A stretch of 64,000 nt of DNA, from contig NZ_JBHSBN010000004.1 in NCBI RefSeq assembly GCF_042650605.1, positions 186,001-250,000 on the forward strand, read 5' to 3'. The number at the start of each line of letters is the position of its first letter. The first letter of the stretch is position 1. Position numbers and translations under genes: made by a program. The stretch comes from Micromonospora_J zhanjiangensis (GTDB taxonomy: Bacteria; Actinomycetota; Actinomycetes; Mycobacteriales; Micromonosporaceae). Below, piece by piece: positions 1-8,122 of this stretch. The notes beneath the pieces were generated by a model, which made no database searches, was not told where the DNA came from, and saw nothing but the letters and a program-made list of their open reading frames with translations.

Positions 1-171
1 GTGGTCGGCGCGGCGGTGACCTACGACCCGGACAAGGCTCGCGGCCTGGACGCCGCGCTGCGTACCCTGCGGGACCAGTCGTACGGCCCGATCCTGCTCA
101 CCCTGGTCGCGCTGGGCATCGCCGCCTTCGCCGCGTTCTGTGTGATCCAGGCCAAGTACCGCAAGGTCTGA
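1..171 (+). CDS. DUF1206 family membrane protein, C-terminal end only
   Basis: Only the last 56 residues are visible; the gene begins before the window. The tail has a polar stretch (TYDPDKARGLDAALRTL) followed by one clear membrane helix (LLTLVALGIAAFAAFCVIQ) and a short basic end (KYRKV). This pattern fits the last repeat of DUF1206 proteins, which are multi-pass membrane proteins of unknown function common in actinobacteria. The family call rests on a short fragment and is from memory of the family. Confidence 0.6.
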   Translation: MVGAAVTYDPDKARGLDAALRTLRDQSYGPILLTLVALGIAAFAAFCVIQAKYRKV

Positions 172-256
172 GGTGGACGCACCGGGAGGTGTCGGGCACC
201 CTTGGGCTTTTGCCTACGACGGGACCGCGCGACCCTCCCGGTAAGGAGCAATCTTC

Positions 257-1456
257 GTGCAGGCGTACCTCTGGACGATCGCCGCCGCCCTGGGCGCCGC
301 GGCGATCGCGCTGCTCGTGGTGCAGACGGTGCACCGGATCGTCCGGGCCCTCGGTCGCCGGTCGGTCCTGCTGGCCGAACTCGCCCAGCACGCACACCGA
401 CCGTTCCAGGTCGCGGCGACCGTGTTCGCGGTGCAGGCCGCGGTACGGATCGGCACCGGCCTCTACGCGGTGGGTACCGGCTGGCGCCAGGCGTTGCTGC
501 ACGGGCTGGTCCTGCTCACCATCGCGACCACCGCCTGGCTGGTCGCGTCGCTGCTGCTGGTGTGCGAGGACATCGCGCTGGTCCGGTTCCGCACCGACGT
601 GCCGAACAACCGGCAGGCCCGGCGGATCCGGACCCAGATCAACATCCTGCGCCGGCTCACCGTGGTGATCATCGTGGTGCTCGCCCTGGGCGTGATGCTG
701 ATGACGTACCCCGCGGTCCGGGGCGTCGGTGCCAGCGTGCTCGCCTCCGCCGGCGTGATCGGTGCCCTCGCCGCGCTGGCCGCCCAGAGTGTCCTGGCCA
801 ATCTCTTCGCCGGCCTGCAGTTGGCGTTCGGTGGCGCGGTCCGGCTCGACGATGTGGTGGTGGTCGAGGGGGAGTGGGGCCGGATCGAGGAACTCACCCT
901 CAGCTACGTGGTGGTACAGATCTGGGACGACCGTCGGCTGGTCCTGCCCACCTCGTACTTCACCACCAAGCCGTTCGAGAACTGGACCCGGACCCAGTCC
1001 GCGGTGCTCGGCACCGCCGAGTTCGACGTCGACTGGGCGGTCCCGGTGCAGACCATGCGGGAGGAACTGCGCCGCATGGTGGAGGACACCGAGCTCTGGG
1101 ACGGCCGGGTCTGCGTGCTGCAGGTGACCGACGCCACCGGCGGGTCGGTGCGGCTGCGGGCCCTGGTCAGCGCCGCCGACGCGGGCCGGCTGTGGGACCT
1201 GCGCTGCCTGGTCCGGGAACACCTGGTCGAGTGGATCCGCGACCAGCGGCCGACCGTGATGCCCCGGGTGCGCACCGAGATCGGCGACGCCAACAGCGAC
1301 CTGCCCTGGCAGTGGGTGCAGCCCCGGCGGCGGCCGGTACGCCGGCGCACCGAGGACGTCCCCGACGACGCCCGGGTGTTCGGCGGCAGCGACGACGGCG
1401 ACGCCCGCAGCAGCAGCTTCGTCGGCCCGGACGAGGTGGTCGAGGCGCCCCGCTGA
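257..1456 (+). CDS. MscS-family mechanosensitive ion channel
   Basis: A 399-residue small-conductance mechanosensitive channel homologue that should open on membrane tension and release solutes in hypo-osmotic shock. Hydrophobic helices lie near residues 3-25, 80-102 and 133-155. They are followed by the pore-lining MscS helix with its Ala/Gly-rich face (about 165-195) and the beta domain (VRLDDVVVVEGEWGRIEEL, LVLPTSYFTTKPFENWTR). The C-terminal tail is Arg- and Asp-rich. The GTG start is chosen because AAGGAG lies 8 bases upstream; no other in-frame start has a comparable site. It heads a group of small envelope genes. No substrate selectivity can be read from the sequence. Confidence 0.88.
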   Translation: MQAYLWTIAAALGAAAIALLVVQTVHRIVRALGRRSVLLAELAQHAHRPFQVAATVFAVQAAVRIGTGLYAVGTGWRQALLHGLVLLTIATTAWLVASLLLVCEDIALVRFRTDVPNNRQARRIRTQINILRRLTVVIIVVLALGVMLMTYPAVRGVGASVLASAGVIGALAALAAQSVLANLFAGLQLAFGGAVRLDDVVVVEGEWGRIEELTLSYVVVQIWDDRRLVLPTSYFTTKPFENWTRTQSAVLGTAEFDVDWAVPVQTMREELRRMVEDTELWDGRVCVLQVTDATGGSVRLRALVSAADAGRLWDLRCLVREHLVEWIRDQRPTVMPRVRTEIGDANSDLPWQWVQPRRRPVRRRTEDVPDDARVFGGSDDGDARSSSFVGPDEVVEAPR

Positions 1457-1568
1457 CCCCGAACGGCGGATTCCGGCCCGCTCCCGCCTGCCCCGACTGG
1501 TCCCCGAACGCAGGATTGACCTGCCCCAACCCGGGGCATACAGCTCGGGACGTGGAAAGGGGGACGCC

Positions 1569-2003
1569 ATGGCCGACGCCGTCAACAGCCGCCCGACCGG
1601 GCCGGCTGCCGAGCTCTCCACCGGCGAGCTGGTGCAGCGCGCGACCGAGCAGGTGTCGCGGCTGATCCGCGACGAACTCGCGCTGGCCCGGGCCGAGCTG
1701 ACCGAGAAGGGCAAACACGCCGGCATCGGGGTGGGTCTCTTCGGCGGCGGCGGAGCGCTCGCGCTGTACGGGCTGGGCGCCCTGGTCGCCGCGGCCGTTC
1801 TGCTGCTCGCGCTGGTCGTACCGGCCTGGTTGGCCGCCCTGATCGTGGCGGTGGTGCTGTTCGCGCTCGCCGGCATCCTCGCGCTGGTCGGTAAGAACCA
1901 GGTCAAGCGGGCGGTGCCACCCGTTCCCACGGCGGCCGCGGACAGCGTGCGGGCCGACGTGGACGCGGTCACCACCGCCGTCAAGGACAGGGGACGGTCG
2001 TAA
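1569..2003 (+). CDS. Phage holin-like family membrane protein (Phage_holin_3_6/DUF1469 type)
   Basis: A 144-residue protein with an amphipathic N-terminal helix (LVQRATEQVSRLIRDELALA) and two adjacent membrane helices at about residues 57-82 and 88-108. This is the layout of the actinobacterial holin superfamily III/DUF1469 proteins. These are chromosomal, not prophage, and usually sit next to DUF3618 and DUF4235 genes, as here. The function is not established; a role in envelope stress is an inference from neighbours. Its stop overlaps the start of the next gene by one base, so translation is probably coupled. The start has GGAAAGGGGG upstream. Confidence 0.8.
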   Translation: MADAVNSRPTGPAAELSTGELVQRATEQVSRLIRDELALARAELTEKGKHAGIGVGLFGGGGALALYGLGALVAAAVLLLALVVPAWLAALIVAVVLFALAGILALVGKNQVKRAVPPVPTAAADSVRADVDAVTTAVKDRGRS

Positions 2004-2326
2004 TGGGCAGCGGGAACAACGGACAGGGCGATCCGGAGGCCCTGCGGCAGAACATCAGGCGGACCCGCGCCGAACTGGGCGAGACCGTGCAGGCGCTGGC
2101 CGGCAAGGCCGACGTGAAGGCGCGGATCAAGGATTCGGCGGCCCAGGCCTCGGCCCGGGTGCGCAGTCGGGCCGCCGAGAAGACCGCGCTGGTCCGTGAG
2201 CAGGCCGGCCAGACGGCCGAGCTGGTGCGGGACGCCGGGCGCGGTCCGGTCCCGTGGGCGGCGCTGGCCGCCGGCGCGGCGGCCGTGGTGGTGCTGATTC
2301 TGGTGGTACGAGGGAGGCGTAGGTGA
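2003..2326 (+). CDS. DUF3618 domain protein, membrane anchored
   Basis: A 107-residue protein. The N-terminal part carries the DUF3618 signature (IRRTRAELGETVQALAGKADV), then a charged helical region likely to form a coiled coil. A single C-terminal membrane helix (WAALAAGAAAVVVLILVV) ends in an RGRRR basic anchor, so the bulk is predicted to be cytoplasmic. It starts within the stop of the upstream holin-like gene and overlaps the next gene by four bases, giving a tight three-gene operon. The molecular function of DUF3618 is unknown. Confidence 0.85.
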   Translation: MGSGNNGQGDPEALRQNIRRTRAELGETVQALAGKADVKARIKDSAAQASARVRSRAAEKTALVREQAGQTAELVRDAGRGPVPWAALAAGAAAVVVLILVVRGRRR

Positions 2327-2595
2327 GCAAGGCGATCAACAAGGTGGCCTACAAGCCGGTGGGCGTGTTGCTGGGCATCACCGCCGGCATGCTCGCCGGG
2401 GCGGTGTTCCGGCAGGTCTGGAAGGTGACGGCCGGCGACGGCGAGGCGCCCAGCGCCACCGACGAGGACCGGGGCTGGGGCGAGATCCTGGCCGCGGCGG
2501 CCCTGCAGGGCGCGATCTTCGCCGTCGTCCGCGCGGCCGTCGACCGGGGTGGTGCGGTCGGGGTCCGCCGACTGACCGGCCGCTGGCCCGACTGA
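2323..2595 (+). CDS. DUF4235 small membrane protein
   Basis: A 90-residue protein with two membrane segments (about residues 12-30, VGVLLGITAGMLAGAVF, and 51-68, ILAAAALQGAIFAVVRAAV) joined by an acidic loop (GDGEAPSATDEDRGWGE). This matches DUF4235, a small family of unknown function that travels with DUF3618 and the holin-like family. GTG start; it overlaps the previous stop in a GTGA arrangement. Confidence 0.82.
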   Translation: MSKAINKVAYKPVGVLLGITAGMLAGAVFRQVWKVTAGDGEAPSATDEDRGWGEILAAAALQGAIFAVVRAAVDRGGAVGVRRLTGRWPD

Positions 2596-2803
2596 CCGAC
2601 CAGCGAAGGTTACGGTCTGTCAGGTCACATGTCGGAGAATTTCGTCGGGTGGGGTGTACGAGTTTTTCCGTCCGTGATTTGCTGTTCCACGCTGTTGAGA
2701 GATGGCGTGGGTTGAGAGAAGTCCTCCTGTGTGGGGGCCGCCTCAGGCGCCGCTGCTCGAAAAACGGCCAACCGGCCGCACGGCGTGCTTGGCCGCCAGT
2801 TTC

Positions 2804-2811
2804 AGAAGGAG
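2804..2811 (+). promoter_or_regulatory. Strong ribosome binding site and long leader of the cold-shock gene
   Basis: AGAAGGAG lies 6 bases before the ATG of the cold-shock gene. This is the most complete Shine-Dalgarno match seen in the first 3 kb. The 222 bases upstream hold no gene. They are less GC-rich (runs of TTTTT and AAAAA) and probably contain the promoter and a long leader, as is usual for csp genes. Confidence 0.6.
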
Positions 2812-2817
2812 ATACAC

Positions 2818-3021
2818 ATGGCGCAGGGAACCGTGAAGTGGTTCAACGCAGACAAGGGCTTCGGCTTCATCACCGTTGACGGTGGGGGTGCCGACGTGTT
2901 CGTCCACTTCTCGGCCATCCAGACCAGCGGCTACCGCACGCTGGAGGAGAACCAGCGGGTGGAGTTCGAGATCGCCCAGGGTCAGAAGGGTCCGCAGGCT
3001 GAGCAGGTGCGCCCCATCTGA
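2818..3021 (+). CDS. cspA: Cold-shock protein (CspA family)
   Basis: A 67-residue single cold-shock domain that binds single-stranded RNA or DNA and acts as an RNA chaperone. Both nucleic-acid binding motifs are intact: RNP1 (KGFGFITV, residues 14-21) and RNP2 (VFVHFSAI, 27-34). The length is typical. The ATG at 2818 is chosen over longer frames because the protein begins with the canonical [10 protein letters not shown] and has an excellent ribosome binding site. It is transcribed alone and ends in a strong hairpin. Which of the several csp paralogues usually present this is cannot be told, so the symbol is generic. Confidence 0.95.
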   Translation: MAQGTVKWFNADKGFGFITVDGGGADVFVHFSAIQTSGYRTLEENQRVEFEIAQGQKGPQAEQVRPI

Positions 3022-3064
3022 TCCAGCTCTGGCCGGCGACGCACCGGCCGGACACGTACCCTGT

Positions 3065-3098
3065 CGAGCCCCGCGGTCCGTCCGGACCGTGGGGCTCG
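3065..3098 (+). terminator. Hairpin terminator after the cold-shock gene
   Basis: An inverted repeat with 16-base arms (CGAGCCCCGCGGTCCG and CGGACCGTGGGGCTCG), one mismatch and a two-base gap, 44 bases after the stop. It is followed by a mildly T-rich stretch rather than a true U-run, which is usual in high-GC actinobacteria. It lies between two convergent genes and could serve both. Confidence 0.7.
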
Positions 3099-3130
3099 AT
3101 CTGTTCGTCCCGCCGGGACCGCGTCCGGTC

Positions 3131-3334
3131 TCACCGACGAGTGCCTCGACCGCGTAGGCGCAGTCCGAGGTAGAGGCAGGCCAGTCCGACCAGGACGACG
3201 ACCGGGCCGACGATCGCCCAGACCGTCTCTCCGGTCAGCACGCTTCCCTCGACGTAGCCCAGACCCTGCAACGTCCACAGCGCGCCGAGGATGACGGCCA
3301 GCAGGCCGAGGGTGAGTGGCAGCCAGCCCTTCAT
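3131..3334 (-). CDS. Small two-helix membrane protein of unknown function
   Basis: A 67-residue protein with two hydrophobic helices (LPLTLGLLAVILGALWTLQGL and VWAIVGPVVVLVGLACLYLGL) and a basic tail (RLRGRGTRR). The start has AAGGGGAAGG a few bases upstream. Similar tiny proteins are common in actinobacteria, but the family cannot be named with certainty and no function is known. It stands alone, convergent to the cold-shock gene. Confidence 0.65.
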   Translation of the reverse strand: MKGWLPLTLGLLAVILGALWTLQGLGYVEGSVLTGETVWAIVGPVVVLVGLACLYLGLRLRGRGTRR

Positions 3335-3523
3335 CGCCTTCCCCTTTCCGGTTCGTGCTCAGGACCAGACCCTAGAGGATCGGACCCGGCGGTCCGGGCC
3401 CGCGGTGCCCAAGCCGGTCCCGTCCGCCGCCGGCACCCAGCGCCGATCGGGGTTGTGCCGGCCACCGGGCAGCTCTAGGCTTCAACAAGACGTACGTACG
3501 GTTTTCTCGTCTGGACGGTGCGC

Positions 3524-4363
3524 ATGTGGGATCCGAAGAGCTACCTGCGGTACGGCGACGAGCGGTCCCGGCCGTTCCACGACCTCGTCGCCCGGATCTG
3601 CACGGCCGACCCGACCGAGGTGGTCGACCTGGGCTGCGGTCCGGGCACCCTCACCGTCGGACTCGCCGACCGCTGGCCGCGGGCCCGGATCGGCGGCCTC
3701 GACTCGTCCCCCGAGATGATCGCCGAGGCCCGCCGGCTCGGCTCGTCGGTCGACTTCAGGGTCGGCGACGTGACCGACTGGGTGCCCGGCCCCGAGGTCC
3801 GGGTGGTGCTGGCCAACGCGGTGCTGCAGTGGGTGCCCGGTCACGAGGAGCTGCTGCGCCGCTGGGCCGCGGCCCTCGCCCCGGGCAGTTGGCTGGCCGT
3901 GCAGGTGCCCGGCAACTTCGAGGCGCCCTCGCACCGGGCGCTGCGCGCCCTCGCCGGGCAGCCGCGCTGGCGGGACCGGGTGACCCCCCGGTTGCGCGCC
4001 GACCCGGTCCGGGAACCCGTCGAGTACGCCGCCCTGCTGGCCGCCGCCGGCTGCCGGGTGGATGCCTGGGAAACTACCTACGTGCACCTGCTCCCGACCG
4101 CCGGGACGGCCGAGCATCCGGTCCTCACCTGGATGGACGGCACCGCGCTGCGCCCGGTCCGGGCCGCCCTGGCCGGCGTCGACGACCGGGACTGGGTGGA
4201 CTTCCGCCGCGCGCTCGGCGACCGCCTCGCCGAGGCGTACCCGGTCCGCGACGGGCAGGTGTACTTTCCGTTCCGCCGCGTCTTCGTCGTGGCCCGGGTG
4301 GGTACGCGTGCGGCCGGGTCGGCCGCGTCGCCACCGTCCGGGGCACCGGACGCCCGCTCGTAG
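3524..4363 (+). CDS. tam: Trans-aconitate 2-methyltransferase-like SAM methyltransferase
   Basis: A class I SAM-dependent methyltransferase of about 279 residues. The SAM-binding motif I is [12 protein letters not shown], followed by the acidic residue of motif II ([10 protein letters not shown]). The start [18 protein letters not shown] and the later [10 protein letters not shown] are typical of Tam, which methylates trans-aconitate to prevent aconitase inhibition. ATG 3524 is used; a GTG six bases earlier is also possible. A TAGGCT -10 candidate sits about 40 bases upstream, and a CGTACGTACG palindrome lies at 3491-3500. The next gene begins 10 bases later, so the two may be cotranscribed. 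The substrate is inferred from family only. Confidence 0.82.
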   Translation: MWDPKSYLRYGDERSRPFHDLVARICTADPTEVVDLGCGPGTLTVGLADRWPRARIGGLDSSPEMIAEARRLGSSVDFRVGDVTDWVPGPEVRVVLANAVLQWVPGHEELLRRWAAALAPGSWLAVQVPGNFEAPSHRALRALAGQPRWRDRVTPRLRADPVREPVEYAALLAAAGCRVDAWETTYVHLLPTAGTAEHPVLTWMDGTALRPVRAALAGVDDRDWVDFRRALGDRLAEAYPVRDGQVYFPFRRVFVVARVGTRAAGSAASPPSGAPDARS

Positions 4364-4372
4364 GGAGAACCC

Positions 4373-5404
4373 GTGACCACCGACCTGTCGGGCTTCATCG
4401 CCGGGCTGCCCAAAGTGGAGCTGCACGTGCACCACGTCGGGTCCGCCTCGCCCCGGATCGTGGCCGAGCTGGCCGCCCGGCACGAGGGGCGTACCCCGGT
4501 GCCGGCCGACCCGGCCGCGCTCGCGGACTACTTCGCGTTCCGCGACTTCGCCCACTTCGTCGAGATCTACCTCAGCGTCGTCGACCTGATCCGGGACGCC
4601 GACGACGTCTGGCTGCTCACCCACGAGGTCGCCCGGGAGCTGGCCCGGCAGCGGGTCCGCTACGCGGAGCTGACCATCACGCCCTACTCGCACGTGCGCC
4701 GGGGCATCCCGGCGCCGGCCTTCTGCGAGGCGATCGAGGACGCCCGGCGGCGGGCCGAGGCCGACTTCGGCATCGCGCTGCGCTGGTGCTTCGACATCCC
4801 GGGCGAGGCCGGTCTGCCGGCCGCCGAGGAGACCCTGCGGATCGCCCTGGACGAGCGCCCGGACGGACTGGTCAGCTTCGGGCTCGGCGGGCCGGAGATC
4901 GGCGTGCCGAGGCCGCAGTTCAAGCCGTACTTCGACAAGGCACGGGCCGCCGGGCTGCGCTCGGTCCCGCACGCCGGCGAGACAACCGGCCCGGAGACCA
5001 TCTGGGACGCGATCCGGGAGCTGGGCGCCGAGCGGATCGGCCACGGCACCTCCGCGGTACGGGACCCGCAACTGATGGCGTACCTCGCCGAGCGGCAGCT
5101 CCCGCTGGAGGTCTGCCCCACCTCCAACGTGCGGACCCGGGCCGTACCCAGCATCGACGAGCACCCGCTGCGGACGATGGTGGACGCCGGCCTGCTGGTG
5201 ACCATCAACTCGGACGACCCGCCCATGTTCGGCACCAGCCTGGAGGCCGAGTACGCGGTGGCGGCCCGGTTGCTGGACGCCGGCCCGCGGGAACTCGCCG
5301 GGCTGGTCCGGAACGCGATCTCGGCGTCCTTCCTGTCCAGCGCGGAGAAGTCCCGGCTCGCCGCCGAGGTCGACCGCTACCTGGCCGGGGCGCCGACCGA
5401 CTGA
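4373..5404 (+). CDS. add: Adenosine deaminase
   Basis: A 343-residue member of the amidohydrolase superfamily converting adenosine to inosine in purine salvage. Zinc ligands and catalytic residues are visible: HVHH near residues 19-22 (in place of the more usual HxHL), the HAGE motif, the ERIGHGT segment, and SDDPPMF near residue 283. The HVHHVGSASP form is the version found in Streptomyces-type adenosine deaminases. GTG start with a GGGAGA site in front, 9 bases after the methyltransferase stop. A strong hairpin follows 50 bases after its end. Confidence 0.9.
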   Translation: MTTDLSGFIAGLPKVELHVHHVGSASPRIVAELAARHEGRTPVPADPAALADYFAFRDFAHFVEIYLSVVDLIRDADDVWLLTHEVARELARQRVRYAELTITPYSHVRRGIPAPAFCEAIEDARRRAEADFGIALRWCFDIPGEAGLPAAEETLRIALDERPDGLVSFGLGGPEIGVPRPQFKPYFDKARAAGLRSVPHAGETTGPETIWDAIRELGAERIGHGTSAVRDPQLMAYLAERQLPLEVCPTSNVRTRAVPSIDEHPLRTMVDAGLLVTINSDDPPMFGTSLEAEYAVAARLLDAGPRELAGLVRNAISASFLSSAEKSRLAAEVDRYLAGAPTD

Positions 5405-5454
5405 GCCGCCGGGCCGGCCGACCTCGGCCGACCGAGCCACCCGGGCGGGGTGGA

Positions 5455-5500
5455 CGCTGACCCGGCGCGGTTTGCTGCGGGCGGCCGCGCCGGGTCAGCG
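5455..5500 (+). terminator. Hairpin terminator after adenosine deaminase
   Basis: A perfect 16-bp stem (CGCTGACCCGGCGCGG with its complement) around a 14-base loop starting TTTGCTGCGG, 50 bases after the add stop. No T-run follows. It is the first structure in the roughly 450-base gene-free stretch 5405-5857 between the convergent add and histidine kinase genes. Confidence 0.6.
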
Positions 5501-5625
5501 GGTTCGGGCGACGGGTCGGGCCGGTCGGGTCGCCCGGGGGTCGACCCGACACGACCGGCGCGTCCTCGTCGACGCTCTCCGCCCGTCGTCTCGTACCGCT
5601 GGGTTGGGCTGCTGTGCGGGTTGGC

Positions 5626-5669
5626 GCGCGCGGCGGGAGCTGGTGTGGGGGACCGGTCCCGCCGCGCGC
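5626..5669. other. Second perfect hairpin in a gene-free stretch
   Basis: A perfect 13-bp stem (GCGCGCGGCGGGA and its complement) with an 18-base loop, inside the gene-free stretch 5405-5857. It may be a terminator for the minus-strand histidine kinase or part of a small RNA; neither is shown. Apart from this, the add hairpin and the palindrome at 5799, nothing convincing is seen in the stretch; the short frames there have no coding character. Confidence 0.4.
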
Positions 5670-5798
5670 ACGGCTCCACCGGGCCGGGTTGGGACGCAAC
5701 TTCTGGGGCGTTGGCCCGGCGGAGCGGGTTGGGATCGCCTTCGATGTTGCCATCGTGGCGGGACGGACGGCGGGGGGTTAACCCAGACCTAAGCAAGA

Positions 5799-5808
5799 CT
5801 TGCGCAAG
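5799..5808. promoter_or_regulatory. Orphan CTTGCGCAAG palindrome resembling a LacI-type operator
   Basis: CTTGCGCAAG is a perfect 10-base palindrome, set in GCAAGACTTGCGCAAGG, which also repeats the GCAAG half-site. Sugar-responsive LacI-family regulators of actinomycetes bind sites of this general type. No gene starts nearby: both flanking genes end here. It may be a relic or a coincidence. Confidence 0.3.
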
Positions 5809-5857
5809 GCTGAAAGATCTTCCGGCGCGACCCTGGTCGACGCGCGGTCCGGCTGGG

Positions 5858-7249
5858 TCAGCCGTCCGACTCCTTGGACCGGGACCACCGGCGTCCGGTC
5901 GTCTCGCGTTCCCGGGCCAGCCGGCCGACCAGCCCGAACCGGCTCACCTGGCGGGGGGCCGCCTCCGGGTCGCGCAGCAGCATCACCACGCTGGCCCCGC
6001 CGAGCCGGGCCCGGTCGATGCTGACCGACCCGTCGGCCTGCAGGGCCACCCGCCGGGCGATGTCCAGGCCCAGGCCGGTCGAGCCGCGGTCGCTGGCGCC
6101 CCGGCGCAGCGCCCGGTCCGGGTTGGCGATGCCGGCACCGGCGTCGTCGATCCGGATCGCCACGTAACCGTCCCGCCGCGAGACGGCCACCTCGAACGCG
6201 GTGCCCTGCGGGGTGTACCGGAAGACGTTGCCGAGCACCGCGTCCAGCGCCGCGGCCAGCTCGGCCCGGGGGACCGGGACCGGGATCCGCAACTGGGCGC
6301 CGAGCACCTTGTGCGGGCGGTTCTGGTCGCCGGCCAGCGCCGCCCAGAAGACCATCCGGTCGCGGACCACCTCGCTCGCGTCGCACATGCCGACGGCGAC
6401 CTCCTGGGCCACCGTCTTGCGGGTGGTGTTGATCAGTACGTCGATCTCACCCTCCAGCGTGACGATGGCCTGCCGGATCCGGCGGATCGTCCGACGCCGG
6501 TCGAGTTCGGCCTCGCTGAACGAGCCGACGCTGGTGTCGTCGGAGTCCAGCGCGTCGGCGTCCAGCCGCAGCACGGTCAACGGCGTGCGCAGCCGGTGCG
6601 ACAGGTCGGCGACGAGTTCCCGCTCGTCGGTGCGCGAGGCGACCAGCCGGTCGGCCATCCGGTTGAAGGCGTACCCGGCCTCGGCCAGCTCCCGCGGGCC
6701 GCCCGGTTCGATGCGTACCCCGAGGTCGCCGTCGCCGACCGCCATCGCCGCCTGGACCAGCGTCCGGGCCGAGCGGACCGCCCGGCCGGCCAGCCGGTCC
6801 ACGACGACGACCGAGGCCACCACCAGGCCGGCCGCGACCACCGCCAGCGTGACCCAGGTGCCCGTGGCCCCGGCGTCCAGCGCCGAGTCGGGCACGAACA
6901 CCTCGACCACCGCGGTCCGGTCGCCCAGCACCACCGGCTCCAGCCGCACCACCCCGCCGGCCACGTCGACCACCTGCGGGGCGCGGTCACCGGCGGCCAG
7001 CGCCACGTCCTTCGGATCGGCCCGACCCGGTCCACCGAGGTCCAACCCGTGCACGACCACCCGCCGCGCCGGGTCGTCCGAACTGCCGGCGACCGCCCGC
7101 TGCCGGGCCTTCGGGTCGGCGGTGGCGGTGAGCGCGCCGACCACCACCGCGCTGCGCCGCGCGGCGTCGGCCAGGGCCTCCCGGCGGGTGTCCTGCTGGA
7201 GCGTGATCCCGAGCGGGACGAGGAACACCAACGCCACGATCGACGTCAT
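5858..7249 (-). CDS. Sensor histidine kinase (HAMP, HisKA, HATPase)
   Basis: Partner of the response regulator encoded just upstream. From the ATG at 7249 it has 463 residues: a first membrane segment, an extracytoplasmic sensor region of about 120 residues, a second membrane helix (VTLAVVAAGLVVASVVVV) and a HAMP linker. Then come the phosphoacceptor H-box (DLSHRLRTPLTVLRLD), an N-box (LGNVFRYTPQG) and a G-box (RGSTGLGLDIARR). The start is uncertain. The ATG clips the first helix. A CTG at 7282-7280, overlapping the regulator's TGA as CTGA, would restore it (LRLALAYLGAGM) and suggest translational coupling. The signal sensed is unknown. Confidence 0.88.
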   Translation of the reverse strand: MTSIVALVFLVPLGITLQQDTRREALADAARRSAVVVGALTATADPKARQRAVAGSSDDPARRVVVHGLDLGGPGRADPKDVALAAGDRAPQVVDVAGGVVRLEPVVLGDRTAVVEVFVPDSALDAGATGTWVTLAVVAAGLVVASVVVVDRLAGRAVRSARTLVQAAMAVGDGDLGVRIEPGGPRELAEAGYAFNRMADRLVASRTDERELVADLSHRLRTPLTVLRLDADALDSDDTSVGSFSEAELDRRRTIRRIRQAIVTLEGEIDVLINTTRKTVAQEVAVGMCDASEVVRDRMVFWAALAGDQNRPHKVLGAQLRIPVPVPRAELAAALDAVLGNVFRYTPQGTAFEVAVSRRDGYVAIRIDDAGAGIANPDRALRRGASDRGSTGLGLDIARRVALQADGSVSIDRARLGGASVVMLLRDPEAAPRQVSRFGLVGRLARERETTGRRWSRSKESDG

Positions 7250-7278
7250 GCCGGCGCCGAGGTAGGCCAGCGCCAGCC

Positions 7279-7968
7279 TCAGTCCGGTGCCACCAGCCGG
7301 AATCCGACCCCCCGCACGGTGCGCAGGTAGCGAGGCTTCGCCGCGGACTCGCCCAGCTTGCGGCGCAGCCAGTACAGATGCACGTCGATTGTCTGGTCCT
7401 CGCCGACCGATGGCTGCCGCCATACCTCCTCCAAGAGTTCCCGGCGGGACACTACCCGGCCGGGTCGGGCCGCGAGATAGGCCAGCAGGTCGAATTCCTT
7501 GCGGGTCAGCGCGAGCGCGACCCCGTCGAGCTGGGCGCTGCGCTCGCCGACGTCCACCCGCAGACCGCCCACCTCGTGCACCGCCGGCTGTACCGTACGG
7601 CTCGCCCGGCCGGCCCGGCGCAGCACGGTGGTGATCCGGGCGTCCAGGTGGGCGCCGGTGAACGGTTTGACCATGTAGTCGTCGGCGCCGGCGCGCAGCA
7701 GCCGGACGATCGCCTGCTCGTCGTCCCGGGCGGTGGCGATGATGATCGGGACGTCGGTGATCCCGCGCAGCATCCGCAGCGCGTCGGAGCCGTCCAGGTC
7801 GGGCAGGCCCAGGTCCAGCACCACCAGGTCGGGTGTCTCCGCCGCGACCCGGCGCAGCGCGTCGAGCGCCGTGCCGACCGCGTGCACCGCGTGTCCCCGG
7901 TCGGCCAGGGACCGCAGCATCGCGCCGCGAACGACGTGGTCATCCTCGACCAGGAGTACCGTGGCCAC
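7279..7968 (-). CDS. OmpR/PhoB-family response regulator
   Basis: A 229-residue two-domain regulator. The receiver domain (residues 1-115) has the acidic pocket (VEDD), the phospho-acceptor aspartate in VVLDLGLPDLDG and the conserved lysine in MVKPFTG. The C-terminal winged helix (about 130-227) ends with the typical RTVRGVGFRL. It is the first gene of a two-gene operon with the histidine kinase, whose start lies at or just after its stop. Targets cannot be told. The neighbouring lipid- and wall-modifying genes are possible but unsupported candidates. Confidence 0.92.
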   Translation of the reverse strand: MATVLLVEDDHVVRGAMLRSLADRGHAVHAVGTALDALRRVAAETPDLVVLDLGLPDLDGSDALRMLRGITDVPIIIATARDDEQAIVRLLRAGADDYMVKPFTGAHLDARITTVLRRAGRASRTVQPAVHEVGGLRVDVGERSAQLDGVALALTRKEFDLLAYLAARPGRVVSRRELLEEVWRQPSVGEDQTIDVHLYWLRRKLGESAAKPRYLRTVRGVGFRLVAPD

Positions 7969-8122
7969 CCCAAGACCGTACTGCCCGTGGCAAGTCGCGC
8001 CGGAGCGCGGTGCCCCGGCGGCCGGCGTGTCCGCCGGTTCGGCCCGCCACCGACCGTCCGTACGGCCCGTCCCTCGCCGGCCCGTACGACCGAATGGCGG
8101 CGATATCGTCCGTTCGGCCCGG

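Noticed and set aside
98..1984. Long open frame on the minus strand opposite the MscS channel and holin-like genes
   Set aside because: High GC keeps antisense frames open; the translation is low-complexity (His/Asp/Pro/Gln-rich) and the plus-strand genes are clear.
1569..2003. Prophage holin
   Set aside because: The family name is misleading; it sits in a conserved DUF3618/DUF4235 trio without phage genes.
3482..5440. 652-codon minus-strand frame opposite the methyltransferase and adenosine deaminase
   Set aside because: Composition is typical of an antisense shadow and no family motif is seen.
5472..5792. 106-codon frame between adenosine deaminase and the histidine kinase
   Set aside because: It spans two hairpins, lacks a ribosome binding site and has no coding character.
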